In this document: positions 11,943 to 22,789 of the stretch, one piece after another
How the letters are laid out: the number at the start of each line of letters is the position of its first letter
How positions within the stretch are numbered: position 1 is the stretch's first letter
From: Sciurus carolinensis
Lineage: Eukaryota > Chordata > Mammalia > Rodentia > Sciuridae
Reading direction: 5' to 3'
Assembly: GCF_902686445.1 (NCBI RefSeq)
Contig: NC_062219.1
Location: 106,083,160-106,147,159, forward strand
DNA length: 64,000 bases
Program-made: the position numbers and the translations under genes
Notes under the pieces: model-generated
The model's database searches: none
The model's input: only the letters and a program-made list of their open reading frames with translations
Told to the model about the DNA's origin: nothing

Positions 11943-13156
11943 CAGTTGACTGCATTCTATGTTCATATTGGTCTATTACTGAGCTCACTATTCCTTTGGT
12001 CTGGTATTCAATTATTTTTCTAATTCCACAGTATTTTTTATTCCTGTAAGTATGTAGAAACTCTTAATCAGTCCTCTAACTTTGCTCCTCACCTTCAGTA
12101 TAGTTACCATTTGCCTGTATTTTGCCTGTCCAAAAAAAAAAAAAAAATAGAATCAGTTTGTCAACATTTAACAAAATACCCACCTGGGATCCTGGAATTT
12201 TGTTTGAGATTACATTGAATCAATAGGTCATTTTGGGAAAAAACTGATACTTAAAAAATATTCACTATTTCTATCCATGAACATAAGATATCGCTACATT
12301 TATTCACTTGCTTTGGATGTTTTCATCAGTTTTTAACTCATATAGATCTTGCAGATGTTTTGGAAGAATTGCTGACATAATGATAATGTGTTTTTAATTT
12401 CACATTCCATTTGTTTTTTCTATTACTGACATACAGGAAATCGATTGGTTTATATATGTTTACCATGTATACTGCAATCTTGCTAAATGTCTTAATTGTT
12501 CCCAATTTTTTTAATTTTTAAATTTTCTACATAGATAGTTATGTCATTTGTGATCAAAGAAAGCTTTATTTCTCTTTCAGAATCTGTTTAATTTTTTCCT
12601 TATCTTACTGTTAGGACATCCATTATGATGTTGAAAAGGAGTATGAAAGAGGGCATCCTTACTTCTTTCTGATTTTAGAGGGAAAGTTTTAAATTTCTTG
12701 CCATTATTTACAATGTTGGAAGTAGGTATTTTGCATATTTTTATTATATTGAGGAAGCTTTCCCAATTCCATATTTTTGAGGTCCCAACATTAGTGTACT
12801 TTGAATTTGTCACATGCTTTTTGTGCATCTTTTGAAATTATCATGTGATTTTTTTTATATTAGCCTGTTGATGTGTTGGATTATACTAATTGATTTTTGA
12901 ATGCTGAGTCAAACTTACGTACCTGTGATAAATTCCATATGGTCAGGTTGTGTAAAGTTTTTTCATACATTATTAAATTCACTTTGCTTGTATTTTGTGG
13001 AAGATTTTTACATCTCTGTATACAAATACTAGTTGATAGTTCCTTTTCTCCTGTCTTATCTTTGGTTTTGTTATTAGGGCAATGCTGGTGTCATAGAAAA
13101 CTTAAGCATATATTTCCCTTGCTACTATCTCCTAGGGGCAATTGTAGACAATTGGT

Positions 13157-13169
13157 ATAATTTCTTCTT
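13157..13169. repeat. Target-site duplication, left copy (ataatttcttctt)
   Basis: Identical to 21205-21217. The two copies border the 8-kb insertion and the old L1 reads continuously when the insertion is ignored. Confidence 0.92.
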
Positions 13170-14851
13170 CTTTTTTTTTCTGTTAAATAATTTAATTCAG
13201 AAACTTTGAAATGATAATTTCCCTGAGGAGGGTCTCCCCTCCTCAAAGACATTGGGGTTATTTATTTATTTATTTTATTTAGATGAGGCCTCACTGTGCT
13301 GCCCAGGCTAGCCTTGAACTCCTGGTCTTACACTATCCTCCTTCAACCTCTCAAGTAGTTGGAACTACAGACTTGAGTCACTGATCTTGATCCAAACTGA
13401 TATTTTTTGTATTCATTTCTAAATATCCAAATCACTTGCCTGTATTGTCCCTTAATAGTTTTTTTTTTCTTTAGTTTTAGGCATTATCTTTTCAATTCTA
13501 CTATGGAAAAGTTTAGTTTCACATCACCCTCTCTCCATATACTTCAACCTTTCTATTTTCCCAATACTGTAGACTTTTATTACGGTTGCCCCAAAATTCA
13601 CTGTTCTGACTATGTAAATACTGATCATAGCTTTGTCATGTTGTGTACTATGATTACTTTTTCCTTCCATATGAACTCCCTTTCCTGAATTAAAAGTTTG
13701 GGTTTTGGTGGTGGGAATTGCTTCGTTCTCTATTTCATTACTAATCTGTATTCAAACTCTTCTCTCAGTTGTATAATCTCCCAGTATGTTCCAACCCATT
13801 AGGTATCCTCAAACATCCTTCTCAAAGAAATCCTTCACAGGGCCTTCTGACCAGTCTGGACCTATGGCTCCATCAGTCAGCTGTGCCCATGTCTGGGGCT
13901 CTCCACAACCACCCTGGAGAGATCCTTCATCTTTCTGTAATCCCCTCTCTCAATTTGGAAAAGCACGTCTTCCAGAAGATTCCTGAGAAGGGTACATGGC
14001 AATGGACCAAGACCACCACTTATCATGGAACTTTTCACCTTTCCTGTTCTTGCAGATAACAGACCAGGGGCCTTCACTTTGAAACTTTGATGATGCTTCC
14101 TAAGAAGTTGCATAATCTATAAACCCAAATTTTAGTTGGTAAATCTGAGAGGTTCTGGGCAAGTGTGTTTTACTATAAAAGTGTCTGTGTTCCTGAAAGT
14201 GTAAAGTTTTATCTTCACACGCAGGGGGAAACCACTATGATATCCCACGCTCAACACATCTCCTCACTGATGGGTGGAAGGCTCACACTTCCAGATGATT
14301 ACAGCCAGGGAGACTCTCCCTTTCTTGACTGATGTTGCTGCCAAAGTGACAAACCTCACTTCCTCCTGCCCACCTGTTTCCTGGGGATTGGCCAGAATCA
14401 GATACCATCAGGGACTCTCCAGACAATTCTGAGAACTCCTTTTAAGAAGCCGTTACCAGTGGCTAGGTAATTGGTCAACACCTGCAGGCAGAATAAACGG
14501 CTCTCCAGCCCTTCTCTGGCCACTTACTCCTCCTGCCGGCAGATGACGCTGGTCAGGGATAAGCTGAGGGAAACAGAGTGACCGAGCCAGAGGGATTCTT
14601 TTCAAAATGTGTCAGAAAAACAGCAACAGCAAATATGTATTGATGTGTAATACTGAAGCACTCAAATCAAGAAAATTGCTGCTGGCAAAATAGGAAGGGG
14701 GTAGTACAACTGCCTCGCCAGGTTTCTCCAGAGAGCCTTTGGAGAAAGCAAAACAGTCCAGCAAATGCGCACTGTTCATTTCAGAGAACTTTTTGTTGCT
14801 GCTGCGTTGCTGTTTTAATGTGGTACTGAAGATGGAAACCAGGGTCTCCTT
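13170..14851 (-). mobile_element. Probable 3'-transduced flanking DNA of the full-length L1
   Basis: About 1.68 kb with no L1 homology, lying between the left target duplication and the L1's own A-tail (T run 14852-14898). Read on the minus strand it continues past the L1 tail and ends with ATTAAA about 14 bases before a second A-tract (T run 13171-13179). This is what is expected when L1 transcription reads through its own weak signal into flanking DNA, stops at a downstream signal, and the whole transcript is retroposed. The segment carries an antisense B1-like SINE (13257-13395) and otherwise unrecognised sequence. ORFs at 13769-14059 and 13877-14113 show no known domain. Confidence 0.8.
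13257..13395 (-). mobile_element. B1/7SL-like SINE, antisense
   Basis: It carries the reversed 7SL-derived order: a TATTTATTTATTT-type tail, GAGGCCTCACTGTGCTGCCCAGGCTAG, CTTGAACTCCTGG, and a block related to CTCAAGTAGTTGGAACTACAG. It lies in the transduced segment. Confidence 0.8.
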
Positions 14852-14999
14852 CTTTTTTTTTTTTTTTTTTTTTTTTTGGTTTCTGTTTTTTTTTTTTATT
14901 GTAAACAAATGGGATACATGTTGTTTCACATAGAGTCAAGGCATACCATTTGTGTAATCATAAATTTACATAGGGTGATGTTGGTTGATTCATTCTGTT

Positions 15000-15133
15000 A
15001 TTTTTCTCCTTCCCCCCACCCCTCCCATCCCTCTTTTCCCTCTATACAGTCCTTCCTTCCTCCATTCTTGCTCCCCTCCCTAACCCTCACTCTAACCCTA
15101 AAACTAACCCCTCCCACCCCCCATTATGTGTCA
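15000..15133 (-). repeat. G-rich tract in L1 3' UTR with TTAGGG-like motifs
   Basis: On the minus strand this part of the L1 3' UTR is a polypurine tract with many G3-G6 runs. It includes GGTTAG and TTAGGG steps around 15075-15110. G-rich, quadruplex-capable tracts are a known feature of mammalian L1 3' UTRs. The telomere-like steps may be coincidental. Confidence 0.8.
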
Positions 15134-18100
15134 TCATCCACTTATCAGCGAGATCATTCTTCCTTTGGTTTTTTGAGATTGGCTTATCTCACTTGGCATG
15201 ATATTCTCCAATTTCATCCATTTGCCTGCAAATGCCATAATTTTATCATTCTTTATGGCTGAGTAATATTCCATTGTATATATATGCCACAGTTTCTTTA
15301 TCCATTCATCAACTGAAGGGCATCTAGGTTGGTTCCACAATCTGGCTATGGTGAATTGAGCAGCAATGAACATTGATGTGGCTGTATCTCTGTAGTATGC
15401 TGATTGTAAGTCCTTTGGGTATAGGCCAAGGAGTGGGATAGCTGGGTCAAATGGTAGTTCCATTCCAAGTTTTCTAAGGAATCTCCATACTGCCTTCCAG
15501 AGTGGCTGCACTAATTTGCAACCCCACCAGCAATGTATGAGTGTACCTTTCTCCCCACATCCTCACCAAAACCTGTTGTTGCTTGTATTCTCGATAATCG
15601 CCATTCTGACTGGGGTGAGATGGAATCTTAGGGTGGTTTTGATTTGCATTTCTCTTATTACTAGAGATGTTGAACATTTTTCCATATGTTTGTTGATTGT
15701 TTGTAGGTCTTCTTCTGTGAAGTGTCTGTTCATTTCCGTAGACCATTTGTCGATTGGGTTATTTGTAGTCTTGGTGTTGAGTTTTTTGAGTTCTTTATAG
15801 ATTCTGGCAATTAGTACTCTATCTGAAGTATGATTGGCAAAGATTTTCTCCCACTCTGTAGGCTCTTTCTTCGCATTGCTGATAGTTTCCTTTGCTGAGA
15901 GAAAGCTTTTTAGTTTGAATCTATCCCAGTTGTTGATTCTTGCTTTTATTTCTTGTGCTATGGGAGTCCTGTTGAGGAAATCTGGTCCTAAGCCGACATG
16001 TTGAAGATCTGGACCTACTTTTTCTTCTATAAGATGCAGGGTCTCTGGTCTGATTCCGAGGTCCTTAATCCATTTTGAGTTTAGTTTCGTGCACAGTGAG
16101 AGATATGGGTTTAGTTTCATTCTGTTGCATATGGATTTCCAATTTTCCCAGCACCATTTGTTGAAGAGGTTATCTTTTCTCCATTGCATATTTTTGGCCC
16201 CTTTGTCTAGTATGAGAAAATTATATTTATTTGGGTTTGTGTCCGTGTCCTCTATTCTGTACCATTGATCTACCTGTCTATTTTGGTACCAATACCATGC
16301 CGTTTTTGTTACTATTGCTTTGTAGTACAGTTGAAGTTCTGGTATTGCAATAACCGCCTGCTTCATTTTTCCTGCGAAGGATTGCTTTAGCAATTCTGGG
16401 TTTCTTATTCTTCCAGATGAATTTGATGATTGCTTGTTCTATTTCTGCAAGGTACATCGTTGGGATTTTAATTGGAATTGCATTGAATCTGTATAGCACT
16501 TTTGGTAGTATGGCCATTTTGACAATATTAATTCTGCCTATCCAGGAACATGGGAGATCTTTCCTTCTTCTAAGGTGTTCTTTAATTTCTTTCTTTAGTG
16601 TTCTGTAGTTCTCATTGTAGAGGTCTTTCACCTCTTTTGTGAGATTGATTTCCAAGTATTTTATTTTTTTCAAGGCTATTGTGAATGGGGTAGTTTTTCT
16701 AACTTCTCTTTCTGAAGATTCATCACTTATGTATAAAAATGCATTGGATTTATGAGCATTGATCTTGTATCCTGCTACTTTACTGAATTCACTTATGAGT
16801 TCTAAGAGTTTTCTGGTGGAATTTCCTGGTTCCTCTAAGTATATAATCATATCATCAGCAAACAGGGGTAGTTTGAGTTCTTCTTTTCCTATTTGTATCC
16901 CTTTAATTTCTTTGGTCTGTCTAATTGCTCTGGCTAGAGTTTCAAGGACGATATTGAATAGGAGTGGTAAGAGAGGGCATCCCTGCCTTGTTCCAGATTT
17001 TAGGGGGAATACTTTCAGTTTTTCACCATTAAGAATGATATTAGCCATGGGCTTAGCATAGATGACCTTTACAATGTTAAGGAACGTTCCCACTATCCCT
17101 ATTTTTTCTAGTGTTTTGAGCATGAAGGGGTGCTGTATTTTATCAAATGCTTTTTCTGCATCTATTGAAATAATCATGTGATTCTTGACTTTAAGTCTGT
17201 TGATATGGTGAATTACATTTATTGATTTCCTGATGTTGAACCAACCTTGCATCCCTGGGATGAAACCCACTTGATCATGGTGCACTATCTTTTTAATATG
17301 TTTTTGTATACAATTTGCTAAAATTTTGTTGAGAATTTTTGCGTGGATGTTCATTAAGGATATTGGTCTGAAATTTTCTTTCCTCGATGTGTCTCTGTCT
17401 AGTTTAGGTATCAGGGTGATATTGGCTTCATAGAATGAGTTTGGGAGAGTTCCCTCCTCTTCTATTTCATGGAATATTTTGAAAAGTATTGGAATGAGCT
17501 CTTCTTTAAAGGTTTTGTAGAACTTGGCTGAGAAACCATCAGGTCCTAGACTTTTCTTTGTTTGTAGGCTTTTGATGACCTCTTCTATTTCATTACTTGA
17601 AATTGGTCTATTTAAATTGTGTATGTCCTCCTCGTTTAGTTTAGGCAATTCATATGTCTCTAGAAACTTGTTGATATCTTCGAAATTTTCTATTTTGTTG
17701 GAATATAGATTTTCAAAATAGCTTCTAATTTTGTTTTGTATTTCAATCATGTCTGTTGTGATATTTCCTTGTTCATTCCGAATTTTGGTGATTTGGGATT
17801 TCTCTCTTCTTCTCTTTGTTAGTGTGGCTAAAGGTTTATCAATTTTCTTTATTTTTTTGAAAAAGCAACTATTTATTTTGTCAATTTTTTGTATTGTTTC
17901 TTTTGTTTCAATTTCGTTGATTTCAGCTCTGAGTTTAACTATTTCCTGTCTTCTACTACTTTTGGTGTTGGTCTGTTCTTCTTTTTCTAGGGCTTTGAGC
18001 TCTAGTGTTAGGTCGTTTATTTGTTGAGTTTTGCTTCTTTTATTGAATGCCCTCCATGAAATAAATTTTCCTCTAAGTACTGCTTTCATAGTGTCCCAGA

Positions 18101-18977
18101 GATTTTGATATGATGTTTCTTTGTTCTCATTTACCTTTAAGAATTTTTTAATTTCCTTCCTAATATCTTCTGTTATCCATTCATCATATAATAGCATATT
18201 GTTTAATCTCCAGGTGTTGGAGTAATTTCTGTTTTTTACTCTTTCATTTATTTCTAATTTCAATCCATTATGATCTGATAAAATACAAGGAAGGGTCTCT
18301 ATCTTCTTGTATTTGCTAACATTAGCTTTGTGGCATAATATATGGTCTATTTTAGAGAAGGATCCATGTGCTGCTGAGAAGAAATTGTATTCACTCTTCG
18401 TTGGATGGTATATTCTATAAATGTCTGTTAAGTCTAAATTATTGATTGTGTTATTGAGATCTATGGTTTCTTTGTTCAATTTTTGTTTGGAAGATCTGTC
18501 CAGTGGTGAGAGAGGTGTGTTAAAATCACCTAGTATTATTGTATTATGGTCCATTTGGTTTCTGAGATTGAGAAGGATTTGTTTGACATACATGGGTGAG
18601 CCACTGTTTGGGACATAGATATTTATGATTGTTATGTCTTGCTGATTTATGGTTCCCTTAAGCAGTATGAAATGTCCTTCTTTATCCCTTCTGACTAACT
18701 TTGGCTTGAAGTCCACTTTATCTGAAATGAGGATGGATACCCCAGCTTTTTTGCTGGGTCCATGTGCATGGTAAGTTTTTTCCCATCCTTTCACCTTTAG
18801 TCTTTGGGTATCTCTTTCTAAGAGATGAGTCTCTTGCAGGCAACATATTGTTGGATCTTTCTTTTTTATCCAATCTGCCAGTCTATGTCTTTTGATTGAT
18901 GAATTCAGGCCATTAGTATTCAGGGTTATTATTGAGATATGATTTGTATTCCCAGTCATTTGACTCATTTTATTCAT
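15134..18977 (-). pseudogene. L1 ORF2 (endonuclease-reverse transcriptase), two lesions
   Basis: ORF2p nicks target DNA and primes reverse transcription from it. The first 899 codons (16278-18977) are open: an apurinic-type endonuclease with QETHL, ILGDFN and SDHNGL motifs, then the reverse transcriptase with DAEKAFDKI and the catalytic FADD near residue 705. By comparison with other L1s the true start is probably the seventh codon (MTGN). An extra base at about 16351-16354 shifts the frame. The next segment (15563-16393) is open until a TGA at 15563-15565. The C-terminal zinc-knuckle-like region follows in the same frame to 15134, but its first cysteine has become phenylalanine. Without both lesions the length would be close to the usual 1,275-1,280 residues. 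The copy is therefore inactive in cis for retrotransposition. Confidence 0.93.
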
Positions 18978-19028
18978 TTATTTGTTTATTTTTGACACGA
19001 CTTGGTTCCTCTTTATTTGAGAGTTCCT

Positions 19029-20042
19029 TTAGGATAGCTCCTCCCTTTGCTGATTTGCTTCTTTGTTTTTCATCTCTTCTTCATGGAATATTTTGCTGAG
19101 AATGTTCTGTAATGCTGGCTTTCTTTTTGTATATTCTTTTAGCTTTTGTTTATCATGGAAGGATTTTATTTCGTCATCAAATCTGAAGGTAAGTTTTGCT
19201 GGGTATAAGATTCTTGGTTGGCATCCATTTTCTTTTACGGCTTGAAAAATGTTATTCCAGGCCCTTCTAGCTTTTAAGGTCTGGATTGAAAAACCTGCTG
19301 ATATCTGTATTGGTTTCCCCCTGAATGTAATTTGGTTCTTTTCTCTCACAGTCTTTAAGATTCTGTCTTTATTTTGTATGTTAGGTATTTTCATTATAAT
19401 GTGACTTGGTGTGGGTCTGTTGTAATTTTGTGTATTTGGAGTCCTATAAGCTTCTTGAACTTGATTTTCCATTTCATTCTTCAGATTTGGGAAATTTTCT
19501 GATATTATTTCATTGAATAGGTTGTTCATTCCTTTGGTTTGTTTCTCTAAGCCTTCCTCAATCCCAATAATTCTCAAATTTGACCTTTTCATGATATCCC
19601 ATAGTTCTTGGAGATTCTGTTCATGATTTCTTACCATCTTCGCTGTTTGTTCGACTTTGTTTTCGAGGTTAAATATTTTGTCTTCAATATCTGAGGTTCT
19701 GTCTTCCAGGTGTTCTATCCTATTGGTTATGCTTTCTATGGAGTTCTTAATTTGGTTTATTGTTTCCTTCATTTCAAGGATTTCTATTTGTTTTTTTTTC
19801 AATATCTCTAACTCTTTATTGAAATGGTCTTTTGCTTCCTGTATTTGCTCTTTTAACTGTCGATTGGTACGTTCATTCAATGCCTGCATTTGCTCTTTCA
19901 TTTCATCGTTTGCTTCCCTTATCATGTTAATTATGTACATTCTGAACTCCCTTTCTGACATTTCTTCTGTCATGCTGTCATTGGATTTTATTGATGTAAC
20001 ATCCAGATTTGTTTGAGGCATTTTCTTCTCCTGTTTTCTCAT
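19029..20042 (-). CDS. L1 ORF1 protein, intact (337 aa)
   Basis: The RNA-binding chaperone of L1, forming trimers that coat L1 RNA in cytoplasmic particles. Its 337 residues are practically the family length. The order is a short acidic/polar N-terminus, a long coiled coil at about residues 45-152 (heptads such as LEILKKKQIEILEMKETI), an RRM-like domain at about 153-248 starting at NLRIIGIEEG, and the C-terminal domain at 249-320 with the conserved arginine pair in LKARRAW and a YPAKL motif. No stop or frameshift was seen. Two methionines near the start (M1 and M8) are possible initiators. The protein might still be made if the L1 promoter is active, but nothing here shows expression. Confidence 0.93.
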   Translation of the reverse strand: MRKQEKKMPQTNLDVTSIKSNDSMTEEMSEREFRMYIINMIREANDEMKEQMQALNERTNRQLKEQIQEAKDHFNKELEILKKKQIEILEMKETINQIKNSIESITNRIEHLEDRTSDIEDKIFNLENKVEQTAKMVRNHEQNLQELWDIMKRSNLRIIGIEEGLEKQTKGMNNLFNEIISENFPNLKNEMENQVQEAYRTPNTQNYNRPTPSHIIMKIPNIQNKDRILKTVREKNQITFRGKPIQISAGFSIQTLKARRAWNNIFQAVKENGCQPRILYPAKLTFRFDDEIKSFHDKQKLKEYTKRKPALQNILSKIFHEEEMKNKEANQQREELS

Positions 20043-21204
20043 GTCGTTCAGGTATCAGTGGACTGCTGAGATGTTGCAGATTTCCTCTATTGACTTATAA
20101 TGTCCCTGAAGATTGCTAGTGTATCCCCTTTATCCTTCAGTAGCCTGAAGTCTTAGAGGAAGTTGATACTGCAGTGCTCCCCAAAGAAGCTGCCTCTCTA
20201 GGGGTGGTGGTCTTCAGGTGGGGTATATTCCCTGCTAGTGGGCAGAGGTGCCTCTACTTGTTGACCAATGGTCATCTAAAGGGGAACTAGGCTGCGGGCT
20301 GAGGCAAGGCCTGTTTGGGCCTGTGTCTCTGGTTTTATCGTCCTTGAGGGAAAACCTCACCCGGCAGGGAAGACTCACCCGATGAGGAGGTCTTGCTGGT
20401 CAGTTCCCCTCCTAGAGGTTCCCCTCAGTCCACAACTACTGCCTGGGCAGGACAGCCTTCCCAGGCAACGTTCCCAGGGGCCCAAACCTACCTCCTGGGC
20501 CTGGGAGCCCTGCCGTTCGCAGACAAGTCTCCTTAGGTTGTCCCTCCTTAGAGAAACTGCCCGCAGTCCTGGAACCTTCGATCCGCCCCTCAGCTTGTCT
20601 CTGTGTAGCTCTTTCAACAAAAGGTGCCTAGATCCCCGGACCGGACCGTGCTTTGCACCTAATCGCCTGGCTATGCGGCCCCTCCTCTCAGCAGCCACTT
20701 GGAGCCTCGTACATATGCTACTAGCCCCAGTGACCCACCACTCGCCTCTTCCTCCAGTCAGCCACCCAGTGTTCTGTGTGGGCGCTTGGAGATCAAGCAA
20801 CTCACTGCACACCTCCACCTCCTCAGGACAGCCCCCCCCACCGTTGTTCAGGTCGTTGCTGAGTCCAAATAGCTCGCTGCCCAGCTCTTCCTCTGGCAGC
20901 CGCCGAAGCCCCGGCAGATTGCTCCGAAACCAAGCGCTGTGCTGCGAGGCCTCCTCTGCAAAGTTCCCCGCTGTCCGTGTTTACTGCTCCAGCGGGGGGA
21001 GGGGCGTCTCACGGAGCAACTCTACTTCACAAAGTTCCCTGCGTTCTGGGGCTACCGCCCCATCCGGGACACCTCCCCAACCGGAGAGACTCACCTGGCG
21101 GCTTTGAGTTGGTCCCAAGTCACTCACTATCTCCTCTTTTGAATCTTGAGTCTTGGAGCAACATGAAATGCAGCTGCCCTCTAGTCTGCCATCTTGAAAC
21201 CCCC
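20043..21204 (-). promoter_or_regulatory. L1 5' UTR / internal promoter, GC-rich
   Basis: The 1.16-kb leader is the most GC- and CpG-rich part of the window after PGK2. A YY1-type site (GCCATCTTGA on the plus strand, 21188-21197) lies about 10 bases from the L1 start, as in other mammalian L1s where it sets the transcription start. An open frame of 241 codons runs antisense (20382-21107) and one of 147 codons runs sense (20375-20818). Either may be chance, since stops are rare in GC-rich DNA. Confidence 0.85.
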
Positions 21205-21217
21205 ATAATTTCTTCTT
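21205..21217. repeat. Target-site duplication, right copy (ataatttcttctt)
   Basis: It starts immediately after the first base of the full-length L1 and matches 13157-13169 exactly. Confidence 0.92.
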
Positions 21218-21971
21218 TAAATGATTATACAAAATTTCTGGCAAACCCAATGAATCTGGTGCTTTATGTTTTGGAAGGGTATTAATAATTGATTCAATTT
21301 ATTTAAAATATATTTACCCATTCATATTGTGAACTTCTTTGTGTGAATTTTGGCAGATTGTGTCATTCAACGAATTCTTCCATTTCACATAGGTTATCAA
21401 GTTTGTGGTTACAGAATTTTGTAATATTCCTTTTTTATACTTCTCATATCCATGAGTTCTGTAGTTATATCTCCTCTTGTATTTATTATATTAGTAATTT
21501 GTGTCTTCTTCCATTTTTCCTTGCATAGAGGATCATCAATCTCATTGATCTTTTCAAGGAACTTTTGTTATCAATTTTTCGATGTTAATTTCTTGTTTTT
21601 GGTTTCATTAACTCCTCTATTTTTATTGTTGGTTTTTTTATTGTATTTAGTTCACTTTTCTTTTTCTGGATACTAGAGATAAGATTAGACAACTGATTTT
21701 GGATCTTGCTCATTTTAAAGAAGCTTGCAATGCTAAATATTTTCCTTTAAATGCTTCTTTCACTACATCATAAAATTCTATAAGATACATTTTCATTTAG
21801 TAAAAAGAACTTTTTAATTTTCTTGCAATTTCTTCTTTTGCCTGTGTAATTTAGAAACATGTTGTTTGGTCCAGGTTTTGGAGTGATTTTTCAGCAATCT
21901 TTCTGTTATTGTTTTCTATTTTAATACTATTATTGTCCAAGAGCATTCCTTGTATGAGTTCTATTCTTTTT

Positions 21972-22222
21972 TTCTTTCTTTCTCTCTCTCTTTTTTTTTT
22001 TTTTTTCCTTTCTTTGTTATTGTTATTGTTTTCTGGGAATTGAATTCAAGGTCATTCTACCACTGAGTGAAGTCTTCAACTATTTATTTATTTATTTATT
22101 TAATCTTGAGATAGGGTTTCACTAAGATGCCCAAAGTGATTTGGAACCTGGGATCCTCCTGCCTCAACCTCTTGAGCCCTGGGATTATAGGCATGTGCCA
22201 CAATGTTTGACTTGATTTCTAC
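21972..22222 (-). mobile_element. B1-dID SINE, antisense, nested in old L1
   Basis: After a T-rich tail come a reversed ID/tRNA part (GAATTGAATTCAAGG, CCACTGAGTGAAG), a TATTTATT linker, and the reversed 7SL part (GATAGGGTTTCACTAAGATG, ATCCTCCTGCCTCAACCTC, GGGATTATAGGCATG). Flanking copies of GA-TTCTA-TCTTTT at about 21956-21971 and 22212-22228 look like a target duplication. Confidence 0.85.
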
Positions 22223-22273
22223 TCTTTTAAATGTTTTAGCATGTGCTTTATGACCCAGAATGATGTGACTGTT

Positions 22274-22432
22274 TTTTATTTTTTTTAATTAGGGGTCCTT
22301 CACCACTGAGCAACCTCTCAAATCTGTTTTCTATTTTATTTAGAGATAGGGTCTCGCTAACCTGCTGAGACTGGTTTTGAACTGGCGATCCTCCTGCCCA
22401 GTTTTTTACGTGTGTGCCACCATGACCAACAA
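22274..22432 (-). mobile_element. B1-dID SINE, antisense, partly deleted
   Basis: Reversed ID part (GGGGTCCTTCACCACTGAGCAAC) followed by a TTTTATTTAGAGATAGGGTCTCGCT 7SL part and a GCGATCCTCCTGCC block, with an internal deletion. Similar AGAATG-TGACT sequences flank it at about 22258-22271 and 22433-22442. Confidence 0.8.
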
Positions 22433-22669
22433 GAATGTGACTTTTGTTAGTGAATGCTCCATGGGAGCTTGACAAAAATTTTATGGAATAAGTGGTTCAT
22501 AGAGGTTAATTCTATGCAAATATATATAGTTTGATTAACTAAATGCATTCATGTATGATAGATGGGTGATAAAATTTCTGATAATAATGGTAACAACAAT
22601 AGACTCATTTCTCTTTCTTGCACTTCTATCAGTTTTTATATCATGTATTTTAATGGTTTGATAGGTGTT

Positions 22670-22762
22670 ACTTCTGCTTTTTTTTTTTGAATGAAGTCTT
22701 GCAATATTGCTCTTGAGGATCACAAATATGTCAGCTTCAGTTATTCTCCTGCCTCAGCCTCT
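22670..22762 (-). mobile_element. SINE remnant, antisense
   Basis: T-rich tail, GAAGTCTTGCAATATTGCTC and TTCTCCTGCCTCAGCCTC resemble a diverged 7SL-type SINE. Partial. Confidence 0.5.
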
Positions 22763-22789
22763 AGAGAAATAGAGAAAAAGAACAAAAAA

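Larger units (their letters stand above)
10240..13169 (-). mobile_element. Ancient LINE-1 (L1M type), 3' part, antisense
   Basis: Highly diverged L1 read on the minus strand. It runs from a 3' UTR-like region (10240-10740) through the ORF2 C-terminus (11080-11700) to the reverse-transcriptase region (12300-13169). Successive blocks match the order of old mammalian L1 consensus sequences. All frames are destroyed. The element is cut at 13169 and resumes at 21218, and a 13-bp duplication marks the break. Confidence 0.85.
14852..21204 (-). mobile_element. Full-length young LINE-1
   Basis: A complete L1 of about 6.35 kb on the minus strand: 5' UTR (20043-21204), ORF1, a 51-base spacer, ORF2, 3' UTR and A-tail. 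The 5' end reads GGGGGTTTCAAGATGGCAGA, the typical L1 start with a YY1-type AAGATGGC site about 10 bases in. It directly abuts the right target duplication, so it is not truncated. ORF1 is open throughout and ORF2 has only two visible disabling changes, so the copy is the youngest L1 in the window. It resembles a recent squirrel L1 subfamily; the subfamily was not determined. Confidence 0.96.
21218..22680 (-). mobile_element. Ancient LINE-1 (L1M type), continuation, antisense
   Basis: Continues the element that stops at 13169, from the reverse-transcriptase fingers region towards the endonuclease region. Two SINEs are nested in it. The text across the split (TTTCTTCT then TTAAATG) is continuous in old L1 consensus sequences. 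Confidence 0.82.

Noticed and set aside
13769..14113. Overlapping ORFs on both strands in the transduced segment
   Set aside because: No domain, no splice structure and different frames overlap; kept only as part of the transduced DNA.
14130..14620. Possible LTR in the transduced segment (TATAAAAG near 14174, AATAAA near 14492)
   Set aside because: The motifs are too far apart for a normal LTR and no TG…CA borders or repeats were found.
15075..15110. Interstitial telomere repeat
   Set aside because: The TTAGGG-like steps are irregular and lie within the L1 3' UTR purine tract, so an internal telomere array is not supported.
15516..20016. Plus-strand ORFs of 60-119 codons opposite the full-length L1
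   Set aside because: They mirror ORF1 and ORF2 on the other strand and are rich in hydrophobic residues, as expected from antisense of A-rich coding sequence.
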